A model generated the notes under the pieces. That model searched no databases, was not told where the DNA came from, and saw only the letters and a program-made list of their open reading frames with translations. From Chloroflexota bacterium (GTDB lineage: Bacteria; Chloroflexota; Dehalococcoidia; UBA2247; RBG-13-53-26), in NCBI GenBank assembly GCA_003650185.1, contig QMOF01000080.1:1-8991 (forward strand): a stretch of 8,991 bases of DNA, written 5' to 3'. Made by a program: the position numbers and the translations under genes. Positions 1 through 6,640 of the stretch are shown here, piece by piece (position 1 is the stretch's first letter; the number at the start of each line of letters is the position of its first letter).

Positions 1-122
1 GAGGCAATGGGGGTTAGCACCCAATTTGTCCTGGGCAGGAACCCTCAACTGGCATCAGCGACAGCAACGGCAGCGATTGTATGATTAAGGATATGTATTT
101 CCCGCGAAAGCGCTTGTAGGCG

Positions 123-151
123 TTGACAGGCATTGGGTCAGTACTTAAAAT
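123..151 (+). promoter_or_regulatory. Sigma70-type promoter for the nuclease-like operon
   Basis: A perfect -35 hexamer TTGACA (123-128) is followed, after a 17-nt spacer, by TAAAAT (146-151), which matches the -10 consensus at 5 of 6 positions. The transcript would start near 158, giving a leader of about 143-158 nt before the first gene. The match is unusually good for this window, and the element lies in non-coding sequence pointing at the downstream gene pair. No experimental start site is known. Confidence 0.6.
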
Positions 152-162
152 TGACGTCGAAG

Positions 163-205
163 GACACTGGAATGGCAACGGGGGATGCCATTCCTCGGAG
201 GTGTC
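163..205 (+). promoter_or_regulatory. Stem-loop in the 5' leader of the nuclease-like operon
   Basis: GGAATGGCA (169-177) and TGCCATTCC (186-194) form a perfect 9-bp inverted repeat around an 8-nt loop. An outer GACAC (163-167) can pair with GTGTC (201-205) across a small asymmetric internal loop. The structure begins only a few nucleotides after the predicted transcription start. It could be an RNA hairpin that stabilises or attenuates the transcript, or a dyad operator just downstream of the promoter. It matches no riboswitch class I recognise. Confidence 0.45.
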
Positions 206-300
206 AGGCTGCTCCAACGTCCTGACTGTTTCTGCTTATTGCTTTGTCGCTCCTGGCGGACTTCCGGGCCACGCGCGTGAGGTGGATTTAGAACAAAAAG

Positions 301-1224
301 GTGGGAGCCGGTCCGGTGCTTCGAGAGTTGGCTGATCTGACCAATGGCGGTGGTTCTCAGGATTCCTCGAGTTGGCATCACTACCTGCTCAGGTGGCTCC
401 TGAAGAACACCGGCACCCTTCGAGCGGTATCCTACGAACGCATCCGCTCCCAAATGCTGAGCCTGTGCCCCCGTCTGACGGACGAAGAGATCAGGAATGA
501 TCTGTTATACCTCAAGGACCAGGGCGTGCTCTGCGACAAGGGAGGTGCTTTGGGGGGGCAGTACTGGTTTGTGCGAGAGGAATGGCGCCGCGCTTTTGGG
601 CAAAATGGTGGGGTAGCGGGGGCTCTAGCCGGGCCGGATGGCATGCAGGATGCAGCCCCCCACGATCCCCAGCCCGGCGGTCCCGGTGAGGTGTGCGTAG
701 GCATAGCTCCGCAAGGAGACATCCTGGATTTGCTGAAAGGCGAGGCCCTGGAGCGACTCGTCTTGCTCATATTGCGCAGAAGAGGCGGTTACACGCTGCC
801 GGAATGCCCTGGAGTGCCGTTCAAAGGTACCCCGATGGATGTGTGGGCTGAGACCGAAGAGGGAGCGCTGATACTGGTGGAGTGCAAGGGATGGGACGAG
901 CGCGTTTGCCATGCGACCGTCAGGGAATTCACCGAGCGTGTAGCCCACGTTCGCAAGGGAGAGCCACATAGGAATGTCGAGGCCTGGCTGGTGAGCACAG
1001 GCGAGCTTACGCCACAGACCGAGGTCGTGTGCCGCGAGGCAGGCGTCAGGGTGGTCAAGACGCTGGAGTTGCTCCGGGATGCGCTGGCCTACGGTATTGT
1101 CGGCATTGGACTGAGGAGCATTCGCCCATACGTAGCCTGCGCCGGTGAGCACGGTGTGTTTCTTGAGCCGGACAAAGTGAAGGCGGTGTATGGAGACCCG
1201 AGGGGGGTGGTGAGAATCGTATGA
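301..1224 (+). CDS. Winged-helix / PD-(D/E)XK nuclease-like protein
   Basis: A protein of about 307 aa with two parts. Residues about 26-100 look like a winged helix (SYERIRSQM, then DEEIRNDLLYLKDQGVL, then a YWF strand). After a Gly/Pro-rich linker (about 101-138), residues about 140-260 resemble a restriction-endonuclease-like fold: a helix with GEALERLVLLIL, then Asp180 in PMDV, then ILVECKG giving E195-x-K197, the D...ExK catalytic pattern of Mrr-like PD-(D/E)XK enzymes. DNA cleavage is therefore likely but not shown, and the biological role is unknown; defence or repair are the obvious guesses. An in-frame TAG at 289 limits the start. GTG301 is the outermost option. GTG316 has a better ribosome-binding site (GGGAG, 303-307) and may be the true start. 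The next gene begins 12 nt after the stop, so they are probably co-transcribed from the promoter at 123-151. Confidence 0.75.
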   Translation: MGAGPVLRELADLTNGGGSQDSSSWHHYLLRWLLKNTGTLRAVSYERIRSQMLSLCPRLTDEEIRNDLLYLKDQGVLCDKGGALGGQYWFVREEWRRAFGQNGGVAGALAGPDGMQDAAPHDPQPGGPGEVCVGIAPQGDILDLLKGEALERLVLLILRRRGGYTLPECPGVPFKGTPMDVWAETEEGALILVECKGWDERVCHATVREFTERVAHVRKGEPHRNVEAWLVSTGELTPQTEVVCREAGVRVVKTLELLRDALAYGIVGIGLRSIRPYVACAGEHGVFLEPDKVKAVYGDPRGVVRIV

Positions 1225-1236
1225 CGGAGGTGCCAG

Positions 1237-1848
1237 GTGCAACACAAGACTGATCTTCGCGAGCTTATTGAGGCACTCATCTCAATATCCCACAATCCGG
1301 TGGCCATGGCGCTATCGGACCTGAACAAGAAGCCCGACGGTATGCGGATAAGTGAGTTCATATCCACCTATGATGGCCTGAAGGACGGGGAGTTTCTTGC
1401 CATCCTGGCCTCATTGTTCGGCCTCTCTTTTTCTTCGGGAAAGGTGTACTGCCAGACGGCGGTGGGGGGCAGTCTTACCGCTCTGCTTGGGAGCGTGTAT
1501 TCGGCGCTGGGCGAGCCCGGGACCAAGCAGGAGTTACTCGAGTATCTGGACGTGAAGCAGATTGCCTCTCCTGAGATCTCGTACTGGAGGCAACGCCTCA
1601 GTCTGCTGAATGGCATCGAGCTGGCGGTGGTGCGGGCGATGGTCCGTCTGGAGGCAAACAGCCCGGAGAAGGGAAGGACCTACCAGGAAATTGCGGCGGA
1701 GGCCCAACGCGGCAACTCCGGTGTGGAGGTCACCGCGGACTGCCTGGCAGACCTGACCGACAAGATGCCGATAGTCAAGGACACAGACTCCTACTACCTC
1801 TCTGTGGAGCCCTGGAGCGTGTTCGAAGAGGCGATCGGCAGGGAATGA
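1237..1848 (+). CDS. Unknown protein with C-terminal winged-helix-like region
   Basis: A 203-aa protein I do not recognise. The start GTG1237 is supported by CGGAGG (1225-1230) six bases upstream, and it lies 12 nt after the nuclease-like gene, so the two probably form an operon. The N-terminal half is helical with a hydrophobic stretch around 52-90 (FLAILASLFGLSF, then SLTALLGSVYSAL). This is too broken and polar to call a membrane anchor confidently. Residues about 126-192 have the rhythm of a winged helix: helix GIELAVVRAMVRL, turn, YQEIAAEAQ, VTADCLADLTDK, then a hairpin ending SYYLSV. The protein may bind DNA or serve as a partner or specificity subunit for the nuclease-like neighbour; this is inferred from position only. 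No catalytic motif is visible. Confidence 0.7.
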   Translation: MQHKTDLRELIEALISISHNPVAMALSDLNKKPDGMRISEFISTYDGLKDGEFLAILASLFGLSFSSGKVYCQTAVGGSLTALLGSVYSALGEPGTKQELLEYLDVKQIASPEISYWRQRLSLLNGIELAVVRAMVRLEANSPEKGRTYQEIAAEAQRGNSGVEVTADCLADLTDKMPIVKDTDSYYLSVEPWSVFEEAIGRE

Positions 1849-2000
1849 GCGAAGTAGATGCCTTTGCCAGAGTGGTCGGGGTGGCACCTAGGGCAGAACA
1901 GGCAAAGAGAAGGCAAACGTGTTGCCTTTTCCGATCTCGCTCTCAACCCATATTTCTCCATGGTGGAGTTCCACCAGTTGCTTCAAAATGGCCAGGCTAG
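1845..2000 (+). CDS. Possible short or truncated ORF overlapping two genes
   Basis: An ATG at 1845 overlaps the stop of the preceding gene as ATGA, the usual translational-coupling arrangement, and opens a 51-codon frame. The first part (MSEVDAFARVVGVAPRAEQ) looks protein-like. From 1888 onward the frame is antisense to the 3' end of the convergent histidine kinase and turns into unconvincing sequence. It may be chance, or the stump of a third operon gene cut off by rearrangement near 1888. There is no well-spaced ribosome-binding site. Confidence 0.15.
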   Translation: MSEVDAFARVVGVAPRAEQAKRRQTCCLFRSRSQPIFLHGGVPPVASKWPG

Positions 2001-2766
2001 GCCCCAGCTCGGGCAGCGGTTGCCTGCCGTTAGCGCCTTCACCGGTGTAGCACAGATCAAACAGCCTTCGGGTGTCGTCCTCGGTTATGGCTGGGGCCGA
2101 GTCTTTTACCTCGACTACTATTGTCTGGCCCACTTGCCTCGCCGTCACCGTTATGCTGCTATTGTCGGGTGACAATTCGTTGGCGTTTTCCAGGAGGTTA
2201 CTCAGGATACGTTGCAGCCTGTCTCTGTCGGCTTGCACTGGCGGCAGGGAATCGGGCAAGTCGAGTTCAAGGGATTGTCCCTTGCTGTCGAAGAGTCCGC
2301 CAAGATGGGAGGCTACCTCGGTTACTACTGGACCGATTGCCAGCGGCCTGGTCTGAAGCTCCAGGTCGCCCTGTCGCACCCTGAGGAAGTCCAGCAGCTC
2401 GCTGATCCTCCTGTTCACTCTTGAGGCATTGCTCCCGATATTGCGGATCAGGGCTTCTTTGTGAGCGTCGGGGCTGGCGTCCAGTCGTTCCAGTATGCCC
2501 AGCAGCTCGGAGGAGTAGATGATTGCCGTTAGAGGTGCCTTGAGCTCGTGGGCAATGCGGTACACCAGCTCCATTGGCTGGCCATCCTGTGGGGGCAGCC
2601 CACCCGTTTCCTTGCCGTCGGTCTCAACCGAGACCAGGGCGTTCCCGGGTGCCGCCTTTGGGGCCGCTCGGCTTCCGTTGGGTCCCTCAAATCTGGCAAG
2701 CGCAAAGCGCCCGCGGGCCTGCAGGCGGCGGAGAAACCTCACTGCCCAGGCTTTGAACGGTCTCAA
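1888..2766 (-). CDS. Soluble histidine kinase with degenerate ATP-binding motifs
   Basis: A 292-aa protein with the order of a cytoplasmic sensor kinase. A basic N-terminus and Gly/Ala/Pro-rich linker (1-64) lead to a HisKA helix with the H-box IAHELKAPLTAI (71-82, phosphoacceptor His73), a dimerisation helix pair to about 130, and a HATPase_c domain (about 145-290). The N-box LLENANELSP (Asn194) is present. The G1 motif, normally DxGxG, reads DSAPA (222-226), and G2, normally GLGLAI, reads GPSLAI (255-260). The last strands (ESEIGKGNTFAFSLP) are typical. There is no membrane segment or sensory domain. The TTG start at 2766 is chosen because an in-frame TAA lies just upstream, GGGAGGG sits about ten bases before it, and a strong promoter lies 40-70 nt upstream. 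No response regulator is adjacent, so it is an orphan. It may retain weak kinase activity, or act as a phosphatase, scaffold or pseudokinase. Confidence 0.85.
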   Translation of the reverse strand: MRPFKAWAVRFLRRLQARGRFALARFEGPNGSRAAPKAAPGNALVSVETDGKETGGLPPQDGQPMELVYRIAHELKAPLTAIIYSSELLGILERLDASPDAHKEALIRNIGSNASRVNRRISELLDFLRVRQGDLELQTRPLAIGPVVTEVASHLGGLFDSKGQSLELDLPDSLPPVQADRDRLQRILSNLLENANELSPDNSSITVTARQVGQTIVVEVKDSAPAITEDDTRRLFDLCYTGEGANGRQPLPELGPSLAILKQLVELHHGEIWVESEIGKGNTFAFSLPVLP

Positions 2767-2807
2767 ACCCTGGCTTCCCTCCCGAACGCACGCCTTTCCG
2801 GCCAGCC

Positions 2808-2837
2808 ATTATACCTTTAGCGCACTGCCGTTGTCCA
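2808..2837 (-). promoter_or_regulatory. Sigma70-type promoter for the orphan histidine kinase
   Basis: Read on the minus strand, TGGACA (2837-2832, 5 of 6 to the -35 consensus) is followed after 18 nt by a perfect TATAAT (2813-2808). Transcription would begin near 2801, leaving a leader of about 35 nt before the TTG start at 2766. This argues against any start further upstream and supports the TTG. Confidence 0.6.
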
Positions 2838-2985
2838 AGTGTCCACCTGGCCCCAGATCGGCGATTGGTGTCGCCATGCCATTTGTCGCCTCTCTACGTG
2901 ATTGCCCCAAGAACAGGGGTTGGGATGGTTCGACGGTTGGGCTATAAGCGAGCCTTCGCATGGGAGTCGGGTGCCCCACCCCACA

Positions 2986-3015
2986 AAGGCGGTACAGCCT
3001 TCTGCGGTTCGCCTT
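2986..3015 (-). terminator. Hairpin just after the glycosylase-like gene
   Basis: AAGGCG and CGCCTT form a 6-bp stem that starts 12 nt beyond the stop codon of the minus-strand glycosylase-like gene, with an inner CAG/CTG stem closing on a 4-nt loop. The minus strand continues TTTGTGGGG, so only a very short T-run follows. It may be a weak terminator or a 3'-end stabilising hairpin. Confidence 0.3.
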
Positions 3016-3027
3016 GCCCGACGCGGC

Positions 3028-3978
3028 TTACGGTGTCTGAAGAGTAGCCCTGGCCTGGGCCCAGGCCACCACTTCCAGGCTCAGGGCCTCAACATGCTCG
3101 TCAACCAGGGTCCTGGCGGTGGCGATGTCCTCGAGGGCGCGCCGCGCCCGGTATCGTGACCCTGCCACCTGGCTGCCGAAGTACCACATCCCCTGGTTGA
3201 CCGCTTCGGGGCTGGTGTCGGCCCTTGATGCCTCCTCCAGCATCCATGCCGCCACCTCTTCGTCTGATCCCTCGACTGCCATCAGCGGCGCGGCCACATG
3301 CCTCACCCATACGTCCACCGGCTGAAGCAGATGCCTCTCCTTCGTGGGCGCAATATCGTACAGCGTGGCCACGTCTCTCAGGAACAAGGAGGCTGTTCTT
3401 TCGCCGATGCCGTTGATGCCGTCGATGCCGCACAGTGCTTCGTGGAGTGCACCAACGTTGTCATGCTCCAGGTTTGCCCTGACGTACTCCACTATGTTGG
3501 CCGGTTCGCCTCTCGATGACAACAGCCCAATGAACTCCACCACTGAATAGCGCGCTGTGCTTACGGTTTTCTGTCGGCCCCTGTACTTGCGCTGGTACTC
3601 TGTGCCCCTGGGGCACATGGGGTTGTCCGTGTAGCTGAGGCTGCTATCGTCCACGAGCTCGATGAAACGCGTCCACGCTTTGCCTGCTGCGGCGGTATCG
3701 GTGAGTTTGGTACCGCTATCCTCCAGCTCGCGGATTACCTCGCAGACAGCGTGAGCATATTCGCTGTCGCTTTTCTTTCCGGAGAAGGCATACCCCTCTA
3801 CAAATATGGCCAGGGCGTCCCACGGGTCATCGTTGTGGTCGGTGTGCTTCTGCCATAGCGGCCGGAGGAACCTTGCCCTGTAGAGACGACTGAGCTGTCC
3901 CAGAAAGTGCAGTAAAGCCGAGACGTCTTTGTTCACAATATGCCTGCCCACCGAGATTTCTGCACCGCTCGTGTCCAT
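3028..3978 (-). CDS. HhH-GPD (endonuclease III fold) DNA glycosylase-like protein
   Basis: A 316-aa protein from ATG3978. A TTG at 4008 would add ten residues (MSAVPARATI), and neither start has a clear ribosome-binding site. The numbering here follows the longer form. The helix-hairpin-helix is plain at 192-214 (LCGIDGINGIGERTASLFLR), followed by QPVDVWVRHVA (229-239). Its Asp232 aligns with the catalytic Asp of the endonuclease III/MutY/AlkA family (VDTHIxRV in endonuclease III). At the position of the Lys nucleophile of bifunctional enzymes (GVGRKTA) it has Arg (GIGERTA), so any activity is more likely monofunctional base excision. The C-terminal Cys4 iron-sulphur loop is absent. The N-terminal 190 residues are longer than usual and match nothing I know; a MCPRGTEYQRKYR segment and a late MWYFGSQVAGSRYR segment stand out. 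A DNA repair role is likely, but the substrate is unknown. Confidence 0.7.
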   Translation of the reverse strand: MDTSGAEISVGRHIVNKDVSALLHFLGQLSRLYRARFLRPLWQKHTDHNDDPWDALAIFVEGYAFSGKKSDSEYAHAVCEVIRELEDSGTKLTDTAAAGKAWTRFIELVDDSSLSYTDNPMCPRGTEYQRKYRGRQKTVSTARYSVVEFIGLLSSRGEPANIVEYVRANLEHDNVGALHEALCGIDGINGIGERTASLFLRDVATLYDIAPTKERHLLQPVDVWVRHVAAPLMAVEGSDEEVAAWMLEEASRADTSPEAVNQGMWYFGSQVAGSRYRARRALEDIATARTLVDEHVEALSLEVVAWAQARATLQTP

Positions 3979-4010
3979 TATGGTAGCACGGGCAGGAACT
4001 GCACTCAACG

Positions 4011-4331
4011 GTGATACTATTGAGCAAGAACATCCTCGACCAGCAACAAGACGAATGTGGCCTCGCAGTAGTCCAATTTCCCGAGCGGGTGCCTCCGGTC
4101 AGCCGAGGCGCATGGCTGTGGGTCAAGGAGTCTGTTCATCAGCCTGGCGAGTGGTGCAGGGTGCGCTACGCATCTCTGCGCAAGCCGTCGGTAATTTGTG
4201 CGAATGGCACGGGCAGAAAGGCCTGTCAAGGCGGGCCTCGGATGGGAATTTGTGGCAACAGGCAACAGGCGATATGGCGCGCGTCAGTGCGGGCACTCGG
4301 TGATAACCTGGTAGATGGCTGGGGGAGGTGA
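4011..4331 (+). CDS. Doubtful small ORF in the intergenic region
   Basis: A GTG-initiated frame of 106 codons, divergent from the glycosylase-like gene. Parts look protein-like (WLWVKESVHQPGEWCRVRYASL) and it contains five cysteines, but they do not form a clear zinc-binding pattern. There is no ribosome-binding site, the third-position base use is less GC-biased than in the secure genes, and the opposite strand is also open for 82 codons. I do not recognise it. It could be a decayed gene or chance. Confidence 0.2.
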   Translation: MILLSKNILDQQQDECGLAVVQFPERVPPVSRGAWLWVKESVHQPGEWCRVRYASLRKPSVICANGTGRKACQGGPRMGICGNRQQAIWRASVRALGDNLVDGWGR

Positions 4332-4417
4332 GGGGAAGCAAAGCAGGACCACTCAAGCAGTTTTGTTGCAGAAAATCCCTTCGACTTGTGTCCACGGCGA
4401 AGCCCTCACCTCCCCCA
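4320..4417. repeat. Perfect 15-bp inverted repeat around a 68-nt spacer
   Basis: TGGGGGAGGTGAGGG (4320-4334) is exactly the reverse complement of CCCTCACCTCCCCCA (4403-4417). No T-run follows on either strand, so a classical terminator is unlikely, although the repeat lies about 300 nt beyond the stop of the minus-strand kinase. It could be a small non-autonomous element, a structured RNA, or a protein-binding dyad. No target-site duplication is obvious by eye. Confidence 0.6.
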
Positions 4418-4714
4418 CCACCTGCGCCCCACTGATCATTCCGCTCCCTCCAGGTCTAGCTCCCTTTTTCCCGGCTCGCCCCGGCGGCGTGATATTCTGT
4501 CGCAACACTCCACGGGAGATGCGTATGACATTGCCCTTTAGTCCGATGGGCCTGGCGATTGCGCTGGGGAAGTGGCGCACCTTGTCTTCAAGTGCCATCG
4601 CATGGCAGGCCGATTGCCTACGCGGACCGGGAAACAGGGGGTGCCTGGCGGGCTGCCCCTTCGGCGGCGGTGGGCGCGTGATGGGTGCGGAGGCGATCAG
4701 TGTGGGCCCGGCCG

Positions 4715-5815
4715 TCAATGGCAGTCCTTCATTCGAGAGGAGGACTCGTCTGTGGGTTCGCCTCGATCTTTAGTGGCTCTTCGCGGTAGCTCGGCGACCA
4801 CCTTTGTCCCTTTACCTGGCTCCGACTCTATCTCGAAGGCGCCGCCCAGCAATCTCGCCCGCTCGTACATACCCAGGAGTCCGAGCCTGCCTGTGCCGGT
4901 GAAGTCACCTATTTGCTTTGGCAGCTCGAACCCCTTGCCGTTGTCGGTTATGGTCATCCTGGCCCTGTCGTCCACGAAGTCCAGCGAAATGACCACCTCT
5001 GAGGCACCGGCGTGTCTCCTGACGTTATTGAGCGCCTCTTGGGCGATGCGGAACATGACCAGTTGCGATTCGGCCGACAGTTGAGTCTCGCTGCTGCCCG
5101 CCTGGACGATCACACGGATTCCTTCGCTTTCCTGCAGCTCGTTGGCCAGGTACTCAAGCCCGGCCACGAGACCCATGTCATCCAGGATGCGCGGCCTGAG
5201 GTCTCGGGCATACCGCCACAGGCCCTCGCATATCTCCACCGCCAGGCTGTGCAGTTGCTCCAGCTCCTGCCTCACGGCCTTGCTCAGTCTCTTGCCGGAA
5301 GACAACATGGAATCGAGGCGGCGTATCAGCAAAAGCAACGACTGCACTGTCTCGTCGTGCAACTCACGGGCGATACGCTTGCGCTCGTCTTCCTGAGCTC
5401 TGAGGATGGCCTGAAGGTAGAAGCGCAGGGCGTCGCGCATCCGCCTCGCCTCGGTGACGTCCCTAGCTATATGCTGGAAGGCGAACGGGCGACCGTCGAC
5501 GGTTATCAGACTGGTAGCCACCTCTATGATCGCCTCCGATCCGTCTCTGCGGCGGATGCGCTGCTCATACCGCTCGGTCACCGGCTCTCCCCGGAGCAGT
5601 CTGCGCCGAACCTCTCTGGCCCTGGCCAGCGCCTCTTCATCCAGGAAATCGCTTACCTTCAGATCGTACTGCTCATCCACGGAGTAGCCGCTCAGCCTTT
5701 CGGCGGCCCTGTTGGCGGCGATGACTCGTCCTTTCATGTCGTGGATCCATATTGCATCACTGGCATTCTCGAATAGCTCGCGATAGTACTCGTTTGCCAG
5801 TCGCCGCAGTACCAT
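4715..5815 (-). CDS. PAS-domain sensor histidine kinase, NarX/LiaS-like (HisKA_3) class
   Basis: A 366-aa cytoplasmic sensor kinase that should phosphorylate the response regulator encoded just upstream. It has a PAS domain (about 10-125: ELFENASDAIWIHD, NRAAERLSGYS, then the PAC-like FAFQHIARDVTEAR). A HisKA_3 dimerisation domain follows (about 138-210) with ERKRIARELHDETVQ and phosphoacceptor His153. The HATPase_c domain (about 250-343) has N-box QEALNNVRRHAG, G1 DNGKGF (291-296) and G2 GRLGLLGMYERA (309-320). All key motifs are intact, unlike the other kinase in this window. No transmembrane segment is seen, so the signal is probably intracellular (redox, gas or small ligand), but the PAS ligand cannot be read from sequence. 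The ATG start at 5815 has GGGGGAG (5826-5820) four bases upstream. It lies 71 nt after the regulator's stop on the same strand, so the two are likely one operon. Confidence 0.93.
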   Translation of the reverse strand: MVLRRLANEYYRELFENASDAIWIHDMKGRVIAANRAAERLSGYSVDEQYDLKVSDFLDEEALARAREVRRRLLRGEPVTERYEQRIRRRDGSEAIIEVATSLITVDGRPFAFQHIARDVTEARRMRDALRFYLQAILRAQEDERKRIARELHDETVQSLLLLIRRLDSMLSSGKRLSKAVRQELEQLHSLAVEICEGLWRYARDLRPRILDDMGLVAGLEYLANELQESEGIRVIVQAGSSETQLSAESQLVMFRIAQEALNNVRRHAGASEVVISLDFVDDRARMTITDNGKGFELPKQIGDFTGTGRLGLLGMYERARLLGGAFEIESEPGKGTKVVAELPRRATKDRGEPTDESSSRMKDCH

Positions 5816-5886
5816 TTAACTCCCCCAAGAAGCCGTTTGTTGGGCCGACTGCCCTGGGTGCCGATGTGACCTGTGGTTGGGTGTTG

Positions 5887-6558
5887 TCACTCCGCCTGCA
5901 ACGACAGCCACCCCTCTCGCAACCCCTTCAGAATGGCCTCGGTGCGCGAGGCCACCCCCAGCTTGGAGAATATGTTGGACAGGTGCGCCTTCACCGTGCG
6001 CACCGTCAGGCACAGCTCTTCCGCTATGTCCTTGTTGCTCATGCCTCTGGCAGCCAGCTTCATGATCTCCATCTCTCGGGCGCTCAACAGGTCCCCGTAT
6101 CTGGATTCCTCTGGGGACACTTCCGTGCGCAGAGCGTGCTTGAGCAGCTTGGCAATGACTGTGGGATGGAGCACTGACTCTCCTCTCGATATGGTGCGTA
6201 CTGCCTCCACCACGGTGCGGCCGCGGGCGCTTTTCAGCAGGTAGCCGGCCGCTCCTGCTTCCAGAAGGCCAAGGATATACCGGTCGTCATCATAGGCCGT
6301 GAGTATCAGCACAGCAACCGCCGGGTTCATCTCTTTGATCTGTTTGCTGGCCTCTATGCCATTCAGCTTTGGCATGACTATATCCATTATCACGATGTCC
6401 GGATTCAGGTCTGAACACAGCCGGACCGCCTCCTCGCCGTCGCCAGCTTCGCCCACGACCTCCATGTCTTCTTCGTGGTCGATACAATTGCGCATTGCCT
6501 CTCTCAAAAGCGAATGATCGTCCGCAAGCAGTACCCTAATCTTTTCCTCGCGGTCCAT
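5887..6558 (-). CDS. NarL/LuxR-family response regulator
   Basis: A DNA-binding response regulator of about 223 aa. The receiver domain (about 8-125) has the acidic pair DD in VLLADDHSLL, the phosphoacceptor Asp in VIMDIVMP (residue 59 from this start), Thr in LILTAYDDD and Lys in YLLKSARG. The C-terminal LuxR-type helix-turn-helix (about 158-210) reads LSAREMEIMKLAARGMSNKD, then IAEELCLTVRTVKAHLSNIF. I chose ATG6558 because it begins right before the receiver fold; a GTG two codons upstream (6564) is equally open. Neither has a strong ribosome-binding site. It is the first gene of a minus-strand operon with the PAS kinase and is divergent from the small-protein/transporter pair, which makes that pair its most likely target. 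This last point is inference. Confidence 0.93.
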   Translation of the reverse strand: MDREEKIRVLLADDHSLLREAMRNCIDHEEDMEVVGEAGDGEEAVRLCSDLNPDIVIMDIVMPKLNGIEASKQIKEMNPAVAVLILTAYDDDRYILGLLEAGAAGYLLKSARGRTVVEAVRTISRGESVLHPTVIAKLLKHALRTEVSPEESRYGDLLSAREMEIMKLAARGMSNKDIAEELCLTVRTVKAHLSNIFSKLGVASRTEAILKGLREGWLSLQAE

Positions 6559-6612
6559 GGCCACTACGGAGAGAGCACCCTCAGACGCACCCGGGGAGAG
6601 CTCTCCGCGCTT

Positions 6613-6640
6613 ATTCTAGCACATATCGGCTGGAGTACAA
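6613..6640 (-). promoter_or_regulatory. Candidate promoter for the two-component operon
   Basis: On the minus strand TAGAAT (6618-6613) matches the -10 consensus at 5 of 6. TTGTAC lies 16 nt upstream (6640-6635) and keeps only the TTG core of the -35 box. The transcript would begin near 6606 and leave a leader of about 48 nt before ATG6558. The weak -35 would fit a regulated promoter. Confidence 0.4.

Larger units (their letters stand above)
3979..4714. other. About 0.7 kb without a secure gene
   Basis: This stretch separates the glycosylase-like gene from the end of the PAS histidine kinase gene. It contains the doubtful frame at 4011-4331 and the long inverted repeat at 4320-4417. It also holds two opposed open frames (4315-4773 plus, 4353-4718 minus) that are rich in Pro, Gly and Arg and look like chance in GC-rich DNA. 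I see no tRNA, rRNA, transposase or CRISPR. A decayed gene or a small insertion is possible. Confidence 0.5.

Noticed and set aside
625..1245. Minus-strand 206-codon frame
   Set aside because: Antisense to the nuclease-like gene, which has a recognisable D...ExK pattern and helix pattern; no start signals.
2860..2981. Possible tRNA or small RNA between the kinase and the glycosylase-like gene
   Set aside because: Short hairpins (2860-2875 and 2969-2981) exist, but no cloverleaf, T-loop or acceptor pairing can be drawn.
4353..4718. Minus-strand 121-codon frame overlapping the kinase stop (TTGA)
   Set aside because: The overlap looks like coupling, but the translation is rich in Pro, Arg and Gly without domain-like pattern, and its end reads through the inverted-repeat arm.
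4315..4773. Plus-strand 152-codon frame after the inverted repeat
   Set aside because: No ribosome-binding site, Pro/Gly/Arg-rich composition, and its end overlaps the 3' end of the kinase gene on the other strand.
5012..5776. Long plus-strand open frame (254 codons)
   Set aside because: It lies wholly antisense to the PAS histidine kinase, whose motifs are intact; it has low-quality composition and is a GC-rich shadow.
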